The notes under the pieces are model-generated. The model had not been told where the DNA came from. It worked only from the letters and a program-made list of their open reading frames with translations, and made no database searches. Position numbers and translations under genes: made by a program. A DNA stretch of 64,000 nt from Rosistilla ulvae (GTDB taxonomy: Bacteria; Planctomycetota; Planctomycetia; Pirellulales; Pirellulaceae): contig NZ_CP036261.1 of NCBI RefSeq assembly GCF_007741475.1, forward strand, positions 1,922,001-1,986,000, in the 5' to 3' direction. This document shows positions 1 to 8,999 of this stretch, piece by piece; position 1 is the stretch's first letter, and the number at the start of each line of letters is the position of its first letter.

Positions 1-867
1 GGTGATCTCGAACGCTTCGTGCATTCCAAACGAAGCGCCCATCCAGCCATCGGCTCGGACGTGCCAGTGCGTTGGGTAGCGAGGGTTCTCGGGATGGTCA
101 AAGAAGGTGATTCCTTCGATCTGCGTCGTCCGGTCGGGGCCGCTGCCGACAGCGACCGGGCCGCTGTAATCGACCCAACGAGCTGGCTTGCCGAAAATCT
201 CCGGCTCCCCTTCCCCACCCTCGCTGTTGGTCAATCGCCCGCCGCCAAAATGAGTCGAGATCGTCTTGGCGACTCGCACGGCGAGAAACCCAAAATTGGT
301 TTTCCCCAGCTGAACCGAATCGCGGCCCTCGCCCGGTTTGAATTCGGCCTGCAGTTCCAATGCGTATTGTCCTGCTTCGCCGGGAATCAACGCGGCGACA
401 AGGTCCTGCTGCATCAATTCGTTCCCCTCGGGATCGAACCAGCCGCAGGTCGACGCCATCACGGATTCGTCGTTGCCGTCCTCGTAGGCATACCAATTCT
501 TCTGTCGGATCGAGGTCCCTTTGCCATCGGCCCAAAAGGTGAATCCGTCGACATCGTGATGCGCAAACCAAACGCTGCGATGATGATCGTGGTCCGCCGC
601 GCCGGGGTGTCCCATGCGAGTCAGCGACGTTCCCGATGGTCCAACTAACGGATAGAAGAATGGACGCGGGTATTTGGCGTCGTAGTGCCACCGCGTTCGC
701 TGCACGCCATCGATCTGGAAGTCGACCTGGTGGTCGGGCAGCGGAATCAGTTCGCATCGATCCAGTTGAAACGCGCCTGCGGCGGCAGGCTCTTCTGCCA
801 ACAGCGGAGAGGCGGCGGCTAGCAGTAACAAAACGCAGGCGGCGGATCGGATTAGGCGGGAGCGCAT
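1..867 (-). CDS. DUF6807 (PmoA-like) secreted protein, C-terminus cut by window edge
   Basis: The frame stays open from an ATG at 867-865 to the left edge of the window, giving 289 codons with no stop, so the gene is partial. It starts with a short basic segment and a hydrophobic stretch (RLIRSAACVLLLLAAA) ending near LLAEEP, which is a signal peptide. The body has features I associate with the planctomycete DUF6807 or 'methane oxygenase PmoA' family: a YPRPFFYPLVGP segment, a GHPGAADHDHHRSVWF histidine-rich patch, and a later FFDHPENPRYPTHWHVR block. A purine-rich AAAGG lies about 7 bases upstream of the ATG. The family name is historical; these proteins are not methane monooxygenase subunits, and many occur near sugar-catabolism genes. 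The biochemical role is unknown. Family assignment is by memory of motifs. Confidence 0.8.
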   Translation of the reverse strand, partial: MRSRLIRSAACVLLLLAAASPLLAEEPAAAGAFQLDRCELIPLPDHQVDFQIDGVQRTRWHYDAKYPRPFFYPLVGPSGTSLTRMGHPGAADHDHHRSVWFAHHDVDGFTFWADGKGTSIRQKNWYAYEDGNDESVMASTCGWFDPEGNELMQQDLVAALIPGEAGQYALELQAEFKPGEGRDSVQLGKTNFGFLAVRVAKTISTHFGGGRLTNSEGGEGEPEIFGKPARWVDYSGPVAVGSGPDRTTQIEGITFFDHPENPRYPTHWHVRADGWMGASFGMHEAFEIT

Positions 868-1174
868 GCGGAACCTTTGCAAAATCAGCGGTGAGAGAGT
901 TGGGGGCAGGCGGGATGTTCGCCATCTTCCCATGCTCGCGACTACGCTGCAACTTGCTGCTTCAGGACTAAGACGCGGCGGCTGATTTGCCTACGCAGAA
1001 ACTGTTAACGGCCTGTCGATTTAATCAGCCGTTTGGTCGTTAGCCCCGGTTCAAGCACTGCTACACCGGGGCTAACGCCCAAACGGCTAATTCAAGGAAA
1101 CTCGTTGTGACTAAACCGACAAGCCGTTAACAGCCTTGGCTGCATGCGCGTCGCCGCTGATGTTACTAGCGGGA
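868..1174. other. Intergenic region containing a nested inverted-repeat element
   Basis: This 307-base gap lies between two minus-strand genes and has no convincing coding frame. Its main content is the palindromic element at 1002-1133, annotated separately. The remainder holds the ribosome-binding region of the leftmost gene. Confidence 0.6.
1002..1133. repeat. Nested (double) inverted repeat, MITE-like element
   Basis: Two concentric inverted repeats are visible. The outer arms are 1002-1023 and 1112-1133 (22 nt each, 2 mismatches, both beginning CTGTTAACGGC on their own strand). The inner arms are 1027-1050 and 1065-1088 (24 nt each, 1 mismatch, core GTTAGCCCCGGT), enclosing a 14-nt loop. 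The whole 132-bp unit could fold into one long cruciform or RNA stem with an internal loop of 23 bases on the right side (1089-1111). It sits just downstream of the methyltransferase stop and encodes nothing. A non-autonomous mobile element or a REP-like processing/termination structure both fit. Confidence 0.7.
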
Positions 1175-2155
1175 TCAGTTCAGCGTTTCGGGACGCGTTC
1201 CCATCAGGAGCCCCGCGTTTTGAGGAGCGTTGGTTAGCGGTGCGTAGAGGGCGGAGGTGAGGCCTGCGCCGACCATCAACTGGCTCGCTTCGGGAGCGGT
1301 TCGCAAGCGTCCCAGCGGAGTCCGCAAACCGAGTTCCAAGTTCTGCACGGCGGTCGCCAACGATCGCTTTTTGGCATCGATTGGATCGAAGAAATCGATC
1401 ACCGCAACTTCTCCATCGGGCCGCGTGACATCGGCGGCGCGGCCGAGGATCGTGACGGCAAGGGCATCGTCGATCGTTTGCAGCAGTTCGGGGATCACGA
1501 CCAGATCGAATGGTCCCTCGGGCAGTTCGCCGCTGGTCGGATCGCCTTCGATCCCCTTCCAGCGATTCTGCAGATCGATGCTCTCGATCATCGTCTTCGC
1601 TTCGCCCAACGCGTCGGCATGATCGATGGCGACGATCGTGGTGCCGGGATCGCGAAACGCAAGCGTCGACGTCCAGACGCCCGAACCACAACCGATCTCC
1701 AGGATCCGCAGGTCGCGACGTTTCTGGCCGATCTCCAACACCGCGGCGGCTTGCATTGCCAGTGGTGTCCGCGTCCATCCGCGAGCGACTTGGTGACGTC
1801 GATACGCATCGCCGTTTCCGGCGGGAAGATCGCATCGCAGTTGGCCGACCATGCTGTCCAAGTAGTAGTCGCCGAGGTCGGAATCGTATTGGGCCAACAG
1901 TCCCAGAGTTTGCGACGCGGCGTAGTGCTCGGCGTATTGTTCGATCAGACCGCTCGCGACCAAGACGTCCAAGATCCGCGTGGTCAGGTTGGGCTGGATG
2001 TCGCAAGCGTCGACCAGCTCGCCAAACGTCTTTTGCCCCGACAGCAGTTGCTGGAACAGACCGACCTCGCGGGCCGCACGAATCGCGTGCGCCGTCGAGT
2101 TGATCCCGATCAGGGTCCAGTATTTGCGAATCGTCAATTCTTGCTGATTGGCCAT
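1175..2155 (-). CDS. SAM-dependent O-methyltransferase-like protein with N-terminal dimerisation domain
   Basis: This 326-residue protein has the two-domain layout of class I small-molecule O-methyltransferases. Residues 1-100 form a helical winged-helix/dimerisation region (YWTLIGINSTAHAIRAAREV), with a region resembling the part that packs on substrate in family members. SAM-binding motif I is ILEIGCGSGVW at about residues 150-160, followed by an acidic strand end (VAIDHAD). The ATG at 2155 is preferred because the conserved part begins there; an in-frame extension to 2227 is alanine-rich and looks like upstream DNA. The substrate cannot be deduced. No biosynthetic cluster surrounds it, although the next gene upstream on the same strand is an epimerase with 124 bases between them. 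Confidence 0.75.
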   Translation of the reverse strand: MANQQELTIRKYWTLIGINSTAHAIRAAREVGLFQQLLSGQKTFGELVDACDIQPNLTTRILDVLVASGLIEQYAEHYAASQTLGLLAQYDSDLGDYYLDSMVGQLRCDLPAGNGDAYRRHQVARGWTRTPLAMQAAAVLEIGQKRRDLRILEIGCGSGVWTSTLAFRDPGTTIVAIDHADALGEAKTMIESIDLQNRWKGIEGDPTSGELPEGPFDLVVIPELLQTIDDALAVTILGRAADVTRPDGEVAVIDFFDPIDAKKRSLATAVQNLELGLRTPLGRLRTAPEASQLMVGAGLTSALYAPLTNAPQNAGLLMGTRPETLN

Positions 2156-2278
2156 CGTATGGTTGTGTCTTTTCGTGGTTTTTGCAGTGGTGCGGGGGGC
2201 CGCGGCGGCGGCAAGAGTATATCGCACGAGGTTCGTTTCAGGAACGGATGGCCGGCCTGTGAATCGCTGTCGATCGGA

Positions 2279-3271
2279 TCAGTCTCGCCACTGTGACTTC
2301 AGTTCCGCCAGCCCCTGGGCTGTCGAGATGATCGGTTCGTAGCCGAGCAGTCGCCGGGCGGCGGTGATGTCAAAGTAATGGTCTTTGGCCAGTTGAGCGG
2401 CGACAAATCGTGTCATCGGCGGCTCGCTGGTCCGCCGCGTGGCGGCGTAGATCAGTTCCAGACCGTGGCCGATCTTGTAGGCGGTGCGGTAGGAGATCGA
2501 TCGCGTCGGCACTTCGACTCCCGCCGCCGTTAAGATCTCCGACAGCCAAGCCCAGCAGCCGACCGGTTCGCCTTGCGACAGGAAGTACGCGCGGCCAGCG
2601 GCTTCGGTCTCCCCGCTGCTGATTCGGTCCAACGCCAGCAGATGGGCGTGGGCGGCGTTGCGAACGTGGATCGTATCGATCAGGTTTTCACCCGAACCGA
2701 CGCGGACCAAGCGGCCGGCGCGGGCGCGTTGGATCAAGCGTGGGAACAGATGCGGATCGTCGGGAGCCCAGATCAGATGGGGCCGCAGCGCGCAGGTCAG
2801 CAGACGCCCCGGCTGATTGGCCGCCAAGACTTCCTTTTCAGCCGCGGCCTTGGTGCGCGGATAGTGGCACAGATAATCGTCGGGGTAGGGTTCCGATTCG
2901 TCGACGCCGGTCTGGTCGTCGCCGCCGAACGTGACGCTGGGACTGCTGCAGAAGACCAGACTGCGGATCTCGCGTTGGTGGCAGGCGTCGATCACGTGCC
3001 GGGTGCCGAGCGTATTGGTCTCAAAATAGTGTTGGTACGATCCCCAGACGCCAGCGATCGCGGCGGTGTGGATCACGGCGTCGACATCTTCGGTGGCCCG
3101 CAGGACGGCGGTCTGGTTGCGGACATCGCCGCGGACCTGCTGCATCCCCGCTTCGGCAAGCTGTGGGTAATCGCGGCGTCCGAGCCCGACGACATCATCG
3201 CCGCGGGCGAGCAATTGGCGAACGATCTCGGCTCCTAAGAAGCCGCCGCAACCGGTGACTAAAACTCGCAT
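2279..3271 (-). CDS. NAD(P)-dependent epimerase/dehydratase, extended SDR (3-beta-HSD type)
   Basis: The 330-residue protein opens with the Rossmann glycine motif VTGCGGFLGAEI (residues 4-15) and has an atypical SDR active site in the form YPRTK near residue 150, the YxxxK pair. The spacing, total length and the middle segment VIHTAAIAG fit the extended SDR or 3-beta-hydroxysteroid dehydrogenase/isomerase subgroup, which in bacteria acts on sugar nucleotides, isoprenoids or hopanoid-related substrates. The ATG at 3271 is chosen because the Rossmann strand follows directly (MRVLVTG). The C-terminal third is the substrate-specific part. Substrate unknown. It may be co-transcribed with the methyltransferase downstream. 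Confidence 0.8.
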   Translation of the reverse strand: MRVLVTGCGGFLGAEIVRQLLARGDDVVGLGRRDYPQLAEAGMQQVRGDVRNQTAVLRATEDVDAVIHTAAIAGVWGSYQHYFETNTLGTRHVIDACHQREIRSLVFCSSPSVTFGGDDQTGVDESEPYPDDYLCHYPRTKAAAEKEVLAANQPGRLLTCALRPHLIWAPDDPHLFPRLIQRARAGRLVRVGSGENLIDTIHVRNAAHAHLLALDRISSGETEAAGRAYFLSQGEPVGCWAWLSEILTAAGVEVPTRSISYRTAYKIGHGLELIYAATRRTSEPPMTRFVAAQLAKDHYFDITAARRLLGYEPIISTAQGLAELKSQWRD

Positions 3272-3492
3272 GAACTTCCTGGTGGCAGTGGCGTGAAAAT
3301 GGGCTGGGAATCGAGCGGTGCTGCGATCGTCGTCGAAGTGTAACACGGCGGGGGGCGGAGGCCAAAGGATGGCTCGCTGCTGCTGGACTCGCGTCTCGGT
3401 TGGGTAGAGATCATAATTGGGCTCCGCACCGCGTGGCCGATCGTGTGATCTGCTGCCGGGCGAAAAAGTCTATAGATGCAAAGGAAGCTGCG

Positions 3493-4257
3493 TTGCGAAA
3501 CAGTAAAACTCTGGCCAAGGTGCGAGCGGGCAAGCCGGTTCGGATGTGCTCGTTTGGACATTTTATTCCGGCATACATCCAGATGGCCGCCGACAGCGGA
3601 TACGACTGTCTGTGGTTGGACGCGGAGCATCGGGCGTTCACCGATCGCGAGATCCAGACGCTGTTATCCTATTGCCATCGGTTCGACATCGATTGCATGT
3701 TGCGGCCGCCGACGTTGGAGAAATCGCGGCTGTATCGCTATCTCGAAGATGGCGCGACGGGATTGATGATCCCACATGTCTCGACAGCTGATCGGGCGGC
3801 GGAATTGGTCCAATCGGTGAAGTTCCCGCCGCTGGGCGATCGCGGGCAGGATGGCGTTGGGTTGGATGCGGGATTTCTCTCGCGGGGCGATGAATACGTC
3901 GAGCACGCGAATCGCGAGACCTTTCTGGTTGTGCAAATTGAGACGCCTCAAGCGGTTGGAAATATTGACGCGATCGCCGCGGTTCCCGGTGTCGATGGAA
4001 TGTTCATTGGTCCGGGCGATCTCGGTTTGCGGATCCGACGGACCGAAACCAACGTCACGATCGCTCAGGCCAACGCCGACGTCGCCGCCGCGGCGGCTAA
4101 GCACGGGAAATTCTGGGGCGGTCCGGGATTATCGCTGGAGAATATCCAGCATTTGTACCAGTTGGGTGCGCAAATGATTGCTCACGGAAACGATTACGAT
4201 GGATTGCTGACGATGCTTCGCAACAGTTCAGCCGAACTCGATGCGATCTATGGTTGA
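3493..4257 (+). CDS. HpcH/HpaI aldolase family protein (class II pyruvate aldolase), TTG start
   Basis: This is a 254-residue aldolase of the HpaI/HpcH type, which cleaves or forms 4-hydroxy-2-oxo acids using a divalent metal and pyruvate enolate. Residues that should match the catalytic set are visible: His in LDAEHRAF, Arg in MLRPP, and metal-ligand Glu in QIETP and Asp in GPGDLG. I take TTG at 3493 as the start because AAGGAAG lies 5 bases upstream and the resulting length fits the family; the frame is open upstream to another TTG at 3400 without family-like sequence. The FHA gene follows 51 bases downstream on the same strand. The natural substrate (hydroxy-oxo-heptanedioate, rhamnonate-derived or other) cannot be decided, though a rhamnulokinase gene lies about 5 kb away. 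Confidence 0.82.
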   Translation: MRNSKTLAKVRAGKPVRMCSFGHFIPAYIQMAADSGYDCLWLDAEHRAFTDREIQTLLSYCHRFDIDCMLRPPTLEKSRLYRYLEDGATGLMIPHVSTADRAAELVQSVKFPPLGDRGQDGVGLDAGFLSRGDEYVEHANRETFLVVQIETPQAVGNIDAIAAVPGVDGMFIGPGDLGLRIRRTETNVTIAQANADVAAAAAKHGKFWGGPGLSLENIQHLYQLGAQMIAHGNDYDGLLTMLRNSSAELDAIYG

Positions 4258-4308
4258 TTCCCCCGTGCGGGGATCCGGGCGTAAATACGAAATCGAGATA
4301 GAGCACCG

Positions 4309-5955
4309 ATGAAAACCTGGACCATTGGCCGAAATCTGTTGTGCGACGTGGTGATCGATCAACCCGACGTGGAGGATCGGCACTGCCTTCTGCGACAAAC
4401 CATCGGTGGATTTTTGTTGGAGGATCTCGGTTCCCGGTGTGGAACGTTTGTCGACGAACACCGGATCACGCATCCGGTAATAGTTTCGGACAACAGCCGA
4501 ATCGTGTTGGGAGTGTCGACACCATTTGTTTGGCCCAATGGGATCGATCCCCAGGCGATCCCGCAATCGACCGGCGGCGCCAAGGTCTACCGTGTCGGCC
4601 GCTTTCCCGACAACGATCTCGTGCTCGATCGCGACATGATTTCCGGCCGGCATGCGCTGTTGGTGGTCGAAGGGGATCGGATCATGATCGAAGATCTCGG
4701 GTCGACAAACGGGACGGCTGTCGGCACGATCGACAACCGGATCGGGTATGCCGAGGTTCGCGAGCGAGATCGAGTCTTCTTTGGTTCGTTCAGCATCATG
4801 GTCACCCATTTGTTGGCGATGACGCGGAAGTCGAAGCCGCCCGAAACTGTCATCGAACAACCGGTTCACGCCGCGCGGACCGATCTCGTTTCCAAAGCTT
4901 CGTCGCGGCGAGGTCTGTTGGCGACGGCCGCGTTGTTGGCTGCGTTGATGGCGGGATGGTGGATGCGCCCGGTGGCTCCGCAAGCTCCGTCCGATCTGCT
5001 CTCATCTGGTAATTCCCCATCGACGCCAGAGATTCTGCCGTCCGAGGTGCTCGAGCTGCAAGCGGCTATGCCACCACCGGATCAAAAAGCGGATCTGTTG
5101 GCAGCCCGCGACAAGGATCAGCCGTCGGGGCCAATCCCGATCAGCGAAGCGGCTGACGCTTTGTTCATGGTGATTGTGACTGGTGATTCCAAACAGATTG
5201 CGTTTCATATTGGAACCGCTTGGCTGGCCGCCAGCGACCGGTTGGTGACCAGCGGGACGGTTGTTTCGGCGATCAAGGAGCAGGACGCTAGTGGATTTTC
5301 GCATGTGCAGGTCGTGCAGACCTCCACGGGGTTGCCGTTTGATATCGAGACAGTGCGGCTCGACGCAGGACTGGCCGAGGCGCAGCAGAAGTATGCGCAA
5401 GGCCGCCAACATTACAGCGAACTGCAGGCGGAGATCAAAGCGCTGCGGCTGCGAGGCGACTCTGCGGACCGGCTCGATGAAGCACGCCGGGAATCGCAGG
5501 AGATCATCGAAGCCGGGTTGCAATCTACGTCGGTGCGGGCAAGTTTGAATGTCGGTTGGCTGCAGTTGGCCGCGGCCGTCCCAGACGCCAAGCCGGCGCG
5601 ATTGGCGGACACTGCGGAATTGGCTGTCGGGCAAATCCTACATATGCACGCGGCTCCCTTTCAAGTCGACAACCCAGCCTGGGACTCCGCGGTGCCGGCC
5701 GATCCGCATGGCGTGGTGGTGCGTGTGGAGGAACGGATCGCTTCGACTGTCGACACGGCTCCGGATCGTTGGCTGATGTCGATGGCGACTTCCGGGCCAC
5801 CGCAGAACTATGTCGGCAGCCCAATTTTGACCCAACAGGGGAACGTCGTGGCGATGTTCTCGCGACCGTTGGGCGATCAAACGGAGACGACGGAAGAAGC
5901 GTCGCTGTTGTTTGAAGCGGTTTCCGTGCCGCGGCTCGCTGAATCGACCCGTTGA
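4309..5955 (+). CDS. Double-FHA membrane protein with degenerate trypsin-like domain
   Basis: The 548-residue protein has two tandem forkhead-associated modules. The first (about 1-85) shows IGRNLLCDVVI and GSRCGTFV; the second (about 90-170) shows VGRFPDNDLVLD, SGRHA and EDLGSTNGT, the canonical phosphothreonine-binding signature. A single membrane span lies near residues 200-222 (LLATAALLAALMAGWW). The C-terminal extracytoplasmic part contains GTAWLAASDRLVTSGTVV, which resembles the strand around the catalytic histidine of trypsin-like proteases but has Thr-Val-Val where the His-containing TNAHVV would be. It later has a GSPIL strand without a GxSG nucleophile. A coiled-coil segment lies between (about 350-395). 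I infer a signalling or scaffolding protein that reads Ser/Thr phosphorylation in the cytoplasm; the protease fold, if real, is inactive. Confidence 0.75.
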   Translation: MKTWTIGRNLLCDVVIDQPDVEDRHCLLRQTIGGFLLEDLGSRCGTFVDEHRITHPVIVSDNSRIVLGVSTPFVWPNGIDPQAIPQSTGGAKVYRVGRFPDNDLVLDRDMISGRHALLVVEGDRIMIEDLGSTNGTAVGTIDNRIGYAEVRERDRVFFGSFSIMVTHLLAMTRKSKPPETVIEQPVHAARTDLVSKASSRRGLLATAALLAALMAGWWMRPVAPQAPSDLLSSGNSPSTPEILPSEVLELQAAMPPPDQKADLLAARDKDQPSGPIPISEAADALFMVIVTGDSKQIAFHIGTAWLAASDRLVTSGTVVSAIKEQDASGFSHVQVVQTSTGLPFDIETVRLDAGLAEAQQKYAQGRQHYSELQAEIKALRLRGDSADRLDEARRESQEIIEAGLQSTSVRASLNVGWLQLAAAVPDAKPARLADTAELAVGQILHMHAAPFQVDNPAWDSAVPADPHGVVVRVEERIASTVDTAPDRWLMSMATSGPPQNYVGSPILTQQGNVVAMFSRPLGDQTETTEEASLLFEAVSVPRLAESTR

Positions 5956-5988
5956 TCGATTGGCCCGTCGAATCGCCCGCCGCTTCGG

Positions 5989-7839
5989 TCAGGCCGGAAC
6001 CGAATTGGAATTCGCATCCGATTGTGCGTTGACCAACGAAATCACCATGTCGCCGGTTTTGGGCTGCAGCGGCTTTTCATCGGTGTTGATGCTGACCATG
6101 CCGGCGGCGTCGATCTTGAACAGCAAGACCGCATGTTCGCCATAGGTCGACATGAGGCTGTCCAACGAAAACGTCTCGGTCAGCTTGTTCGTTTTAAAGA
6201 CCGCACCATCGTCGATCCGTTGCTGCATGTAGGCGCTTGTCAATTCCGAATTGAACAGGCTGCGGCCGCGCAGATGGTGCGAGAGCGCTCGCGGCGAGTT
6301 CTGTTTATTGTTTTTGGAGGTCAGTTGAAATGTGTTTTCGCTGCCGAAGACGTTGCGAAATTGTTGCACCGCCAACGCGTTGACTTCATCGTTGGGAGTC
6401 ATTGCCAGCAGGCGTCCCAGGCCGGAGAAATCGAGGTTTTCCAGGGCGTGGTCGCTGACAATGTTCACACACTCGGCTTGCAGACCATCGACCCGCGCCA
6501 AGCTGATCTTGCTGTAGTTGGTATCGCACAGCAGGACCTTGACGTTTTTCGCGTGCAACGCCCTCGCCAAGGCGCGAATCCAGGGATCGGCGCCGAGGAT
6601 CAGCAGTCCCTGGGGAGTCGGTTCGGCGATCTTCAGCCATCGGGCCAGCGGTGCGGCTGATAATCCGTAGATGAAGACGGTCCCCACGATCACCAGGAAC
6701 GTGACTGAATCCAACGCGGTCGCACCGGCCGCCAACGGATCCGAATTCATCAACTGCAACTTCAACGCAAACACACTGGCGACCGCGGCGGCGACGATAC
6801 CGCGCGGCGCAACAAACGCGACGAAGGTTCGTTCGGCCATCGTCAATCGGGTGCCAAGCGTCGCGACAAAGACCGATAGGGGGCGGATCACCAGGACCAA
6901 CGCGAGCACAAATGCGACTCCCGGCCAGCCGATATTGCCGATCGCTTGCAGGTCCAATCGCGAACCGAGCACGATGAACAGACATCCGATCAGCAAGACT
7001 TGCAAGTGTTCCTTGAATTCGATGATATGTTCGATCGCGACTCGCTTCTGGTTCGCCAATAAGATCCCCAGCAGCGTCACGGTGACCAGCCCCGATTCTT
7101 CGGCAAGCGCGTTGCTGATCGCAAACAACAGCAGCGCCAAGGCTAGCGAGAGGACGCCTTGCAGATGGTCGGGCAGCCAGTAACGCCGGATGCTGAGGAC
7201 CAGGAACCAGGCGCCGAAACTGCCGAACAACAGTCCGACGCCGATCGTTTTGGCCAGCAGCACCAATCCGGAGACGACCGAAAATTCGTCGGCTCCCAGA
7301 AACAGTTCGTCGAAGACCAGGACCGCCAACAACGCACCGACCGGATCGATAACGATTCCTTCCCACTTCAGCACGCTGCTGACTCGCGCCGAAGGGCGGA
7401 TCTGCCGCAGCAGCGGTCCGACGACGGTCGGGCCGGTGACGATCAGGATCGCCCCCAACAGCAGCGAGACTCGCAGATCGAAGCCCAGGATGAAATACGC
7501 CGCCACGGCTGTCAAAAGCATCGTGATCGTACTGCCGACGACCAACAACCGGACCACCGATTTGCTCGACTGGCGAAACTCGTTGATCTTCAACGACAGT
7601 CCGCCTTCGAACAAGATTACCGCGACCGACAGGGAGACGATCGGAAACAAAATTCCCGGCACGTCTTGAGGGTCGCCGTCCATTATTTCGGCGATCAACG
7701 TATCCAGCGGGACAAACTGGCCCAGCAGGATGCCCATGCAAAGCAGCAGCAAAATCCCAGGCAAACGCGTTCGCCACGCGATCCATTGCGAGAGAACGCC
7801 CAACGCCGGGACCAAGGCGAGATACAGCAGCAGATCCAT
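5989..7839 (-). CDS. Cation:proton antiporter (CPA1/NhaP-like) with C-terminal RCK/TrkA-N domain
   Basis: The 616-residue protein has about twelve hydrophobic segments over residues 1-400 and a soluble C-terminal domain. The membrane part carries LFEGGLSL and TGPTVVGPLL, typical of the monovalent cation:proton antiporter superfamily, and EGIVIDPVGA where acidic residues of the ion site are expected. The tail starts with a Rossmann strand (GLLILGADPWIRALA, about 410) as in TrkA-N/RCK nucleotide-binding regulatory domains. Such proteins export Na+ or K+ in exchange for protons at the cytoplasmic membrane. It lies 50 bases downstream of the Gfo/Idh/MocA gene on the same strand, so read-through is possible, but a shared function is not evident. 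Ion specificity is not readable. Confidence 0.85.
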   Translation of the reverse strand: MDLLLYLALVPALGVLSQWIAWRTRLPGILLLLCMGILLGQFVPLDTLIAEIMDGDPQDVPGILFPIVSLSVAVILFEGGLSLKINEFRQSSKSVVRLLVVGSTITMLLTAVAAYFILGFDLRVSLLLGAILIVTGPTVVGPLLRQIRPSARVSSVLKWEGIVIDPVGALLAVLVFDELFLGADEFSVVSGLVLLAKTIGVGLLFGSFGAWFLVLSIRRYWLPDHLQGVLSLALALLLFAISNALAEESGLVTVTLLGILLANQKRVAIEHIIEFKEHLQVLLIGCLFIVLGSRLDLQAIGNIGWPGVAFVLALVLVIRPLSVFVATLGTRLTMAERTFVAFVAPRGIVAAAVASVFALKLQLMNSDPLAAGATALDSVTFLVIVGTVFIYGLSAAPLARWLKIAEPTPQGLLILGADPWIRALARALHAKNVKVLLCDTNYSKISLARVDGLQAECVNIVSDHALENLDFSGLGRLLAMTPNDEVNALAVQQFRNVFGSENTFQLTSKNNKQNSPRALSHHLRGRSLFNSELTSAYMQQRIDDGAVFKTNKLTETFSLDSLMSTYGEHAVLLFKIDAAGMVSINTDEKPLQPKTGDMVISLVNAQSDANSNSVPA

Positions 7840-7889
7840 TTGAAGTACCGTCTTGGCAAGGCGTTTGGCAACGCAGGAGAAGCAGAGGT

Positions 7890-8918
7890 CTAGACGCTCG
7901 CGTTAGACTTGATCGATTGGAGTTCTAATTCACAGATCTGCAGCGCATCGGCAGCCAACTGGCCCGCCAATGCCCCGGGATCTTTGCCCGCCAGCACATC
8001 GGCAGCCGTTTGAACTTCGATCACAAACGCGTCGGCTGGATCTCCCGATCCCAATTCGGGCCGCTCGATCTTTCCGCCTTCGTGGATAATCTTTACCGGC
8101 ATCAATTCGGTGCCGTCGTCGAAGCCGGCGAACTCAAATTGAATCGTCGCCCGTTCGAAATGAACTTCGTATCCATGCGTGAACGGACGGCCGTGTTGGT
8201 CGATCGTGCCGCCGCCAACCGAAACGATCACATCGGGATCGTCGTAGGTCATCATCGATTCAAAATACGAAGTGGTCTCGCCACGCATCCGGCCACGGCT
8301 GATCACTTCCTTGGGCATTCCAAACAACAGACGCAGCAAGTGGGCGTCGTGGACATGCAGGTCGATCAACGGACCGCCCACTTTTTCTGGATTGTAGAAA
8401 TCGGGGTTCCAGTCGACCGGGCCGATCACGCGTTTGAAGCGGCCACCCAAACACTTGCCGTATTTCCCCGATTGCTGAGCGTCGACAAGCAACCGGAACT
8501 CGGGCAGGTAAGCCAAAACGTGAGCAACCATCAGGTGCAAGCCCTTCGATTCGGCCAGTGCGACCAGACTCGCGGCATCGTCGGCGTTCAGCGCCAACGG
8601 CTTTTCGCACAACACGTGCTTGCCAGCTTCCAGGCACTTGCGGACCGCATCGACATGCAGATGAACGGGCAGGCAGATGTCGATCAGATCGATCGAATCG
8701 TTCTCCAACATCTCGTCCAGCGTTTCGTAGACCGAAAGGTTGCTGACATCGATCTGTTTGCCGGGAGGTCCAAAGTTGCCTTGGATGCCGGTCCAGTCGC
8801 CGCCGCGTCGCTGTGGATCACGCGTGCAAAAGGCAACCAATTCGGCACCGGTGGCGCGTTGATAGGCGAGGTAGTGGATCCAGCCCATAAAGCCGATGCC
8901 TGCGATTCCTGCACGCAT
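7890..8918 (-). CDS. Gfo/Idh/MocA family NAD(P)-dependent oxidoreductase
   Basis: This 342-residue protein begins with a Rossmann fold (GIAGIGFMGWIHY) and has the family signature EKPLAL (about residues 98-103), whose lysine is catalytic. The C-terminal domain has the mixed sheet typical of the family, with HVHDAHLLRLLFG carrying candidate active-site histidines. Members oxidise or epimerise sugars, inositols or amino sugars. It is transcribed behind the rhamnulokinase gene with an 81-base spacer, which makes a role in deoxy-sugar or related carbohydrate metabolism plausible but unproven. The start codon directly precedes the Rossmann strand. Confidence 0.85.
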   Translation of the reverse strand: MRAGIAGIGFMGWIHYLAYQRATGAELVAFCTRDPQRRGGDWTGIQGNFGPPGKQIDVSNLSVYETLDEMLENDSIDLIDICLPVHLHVDAVRKCLEAGKHVLCEKPLALNADDAASLVALAESKGLHLMVAHVLAYLPEFRLLVDAQQSGKYGKCLGGRFKRVIGPVDWNPDFYNPEKVGGPLIDLHVHDAHLLRLLFGMPKEVISRGRMRGETTSYFESMMTYDDPDVIVSVGGGTIDQHGRPFTHGYEVHFERATIQFEFAGFDDGTELMPVKIIHEGGKIERPELGSGDPADAFVIEVQTAADVLAGKDPGALAGQLAADALQICELELQSIKSNASV

Positions 8919-8999
8919 AATTTGCTAACTCCGAAGTTGATTGACTGAGGAAACCGTCGATTAAACGAGGTGGGTAAAGGCGGTAGGCAGCCGATGAAA

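Noticed and set aside
1027-1088. tRNA-like GGTTCAA sequence in the inner arm region
   Set aside because: The surrounding bases form a long symmetric inverted repeat and no cloverleaf or CCA end can be drawn.
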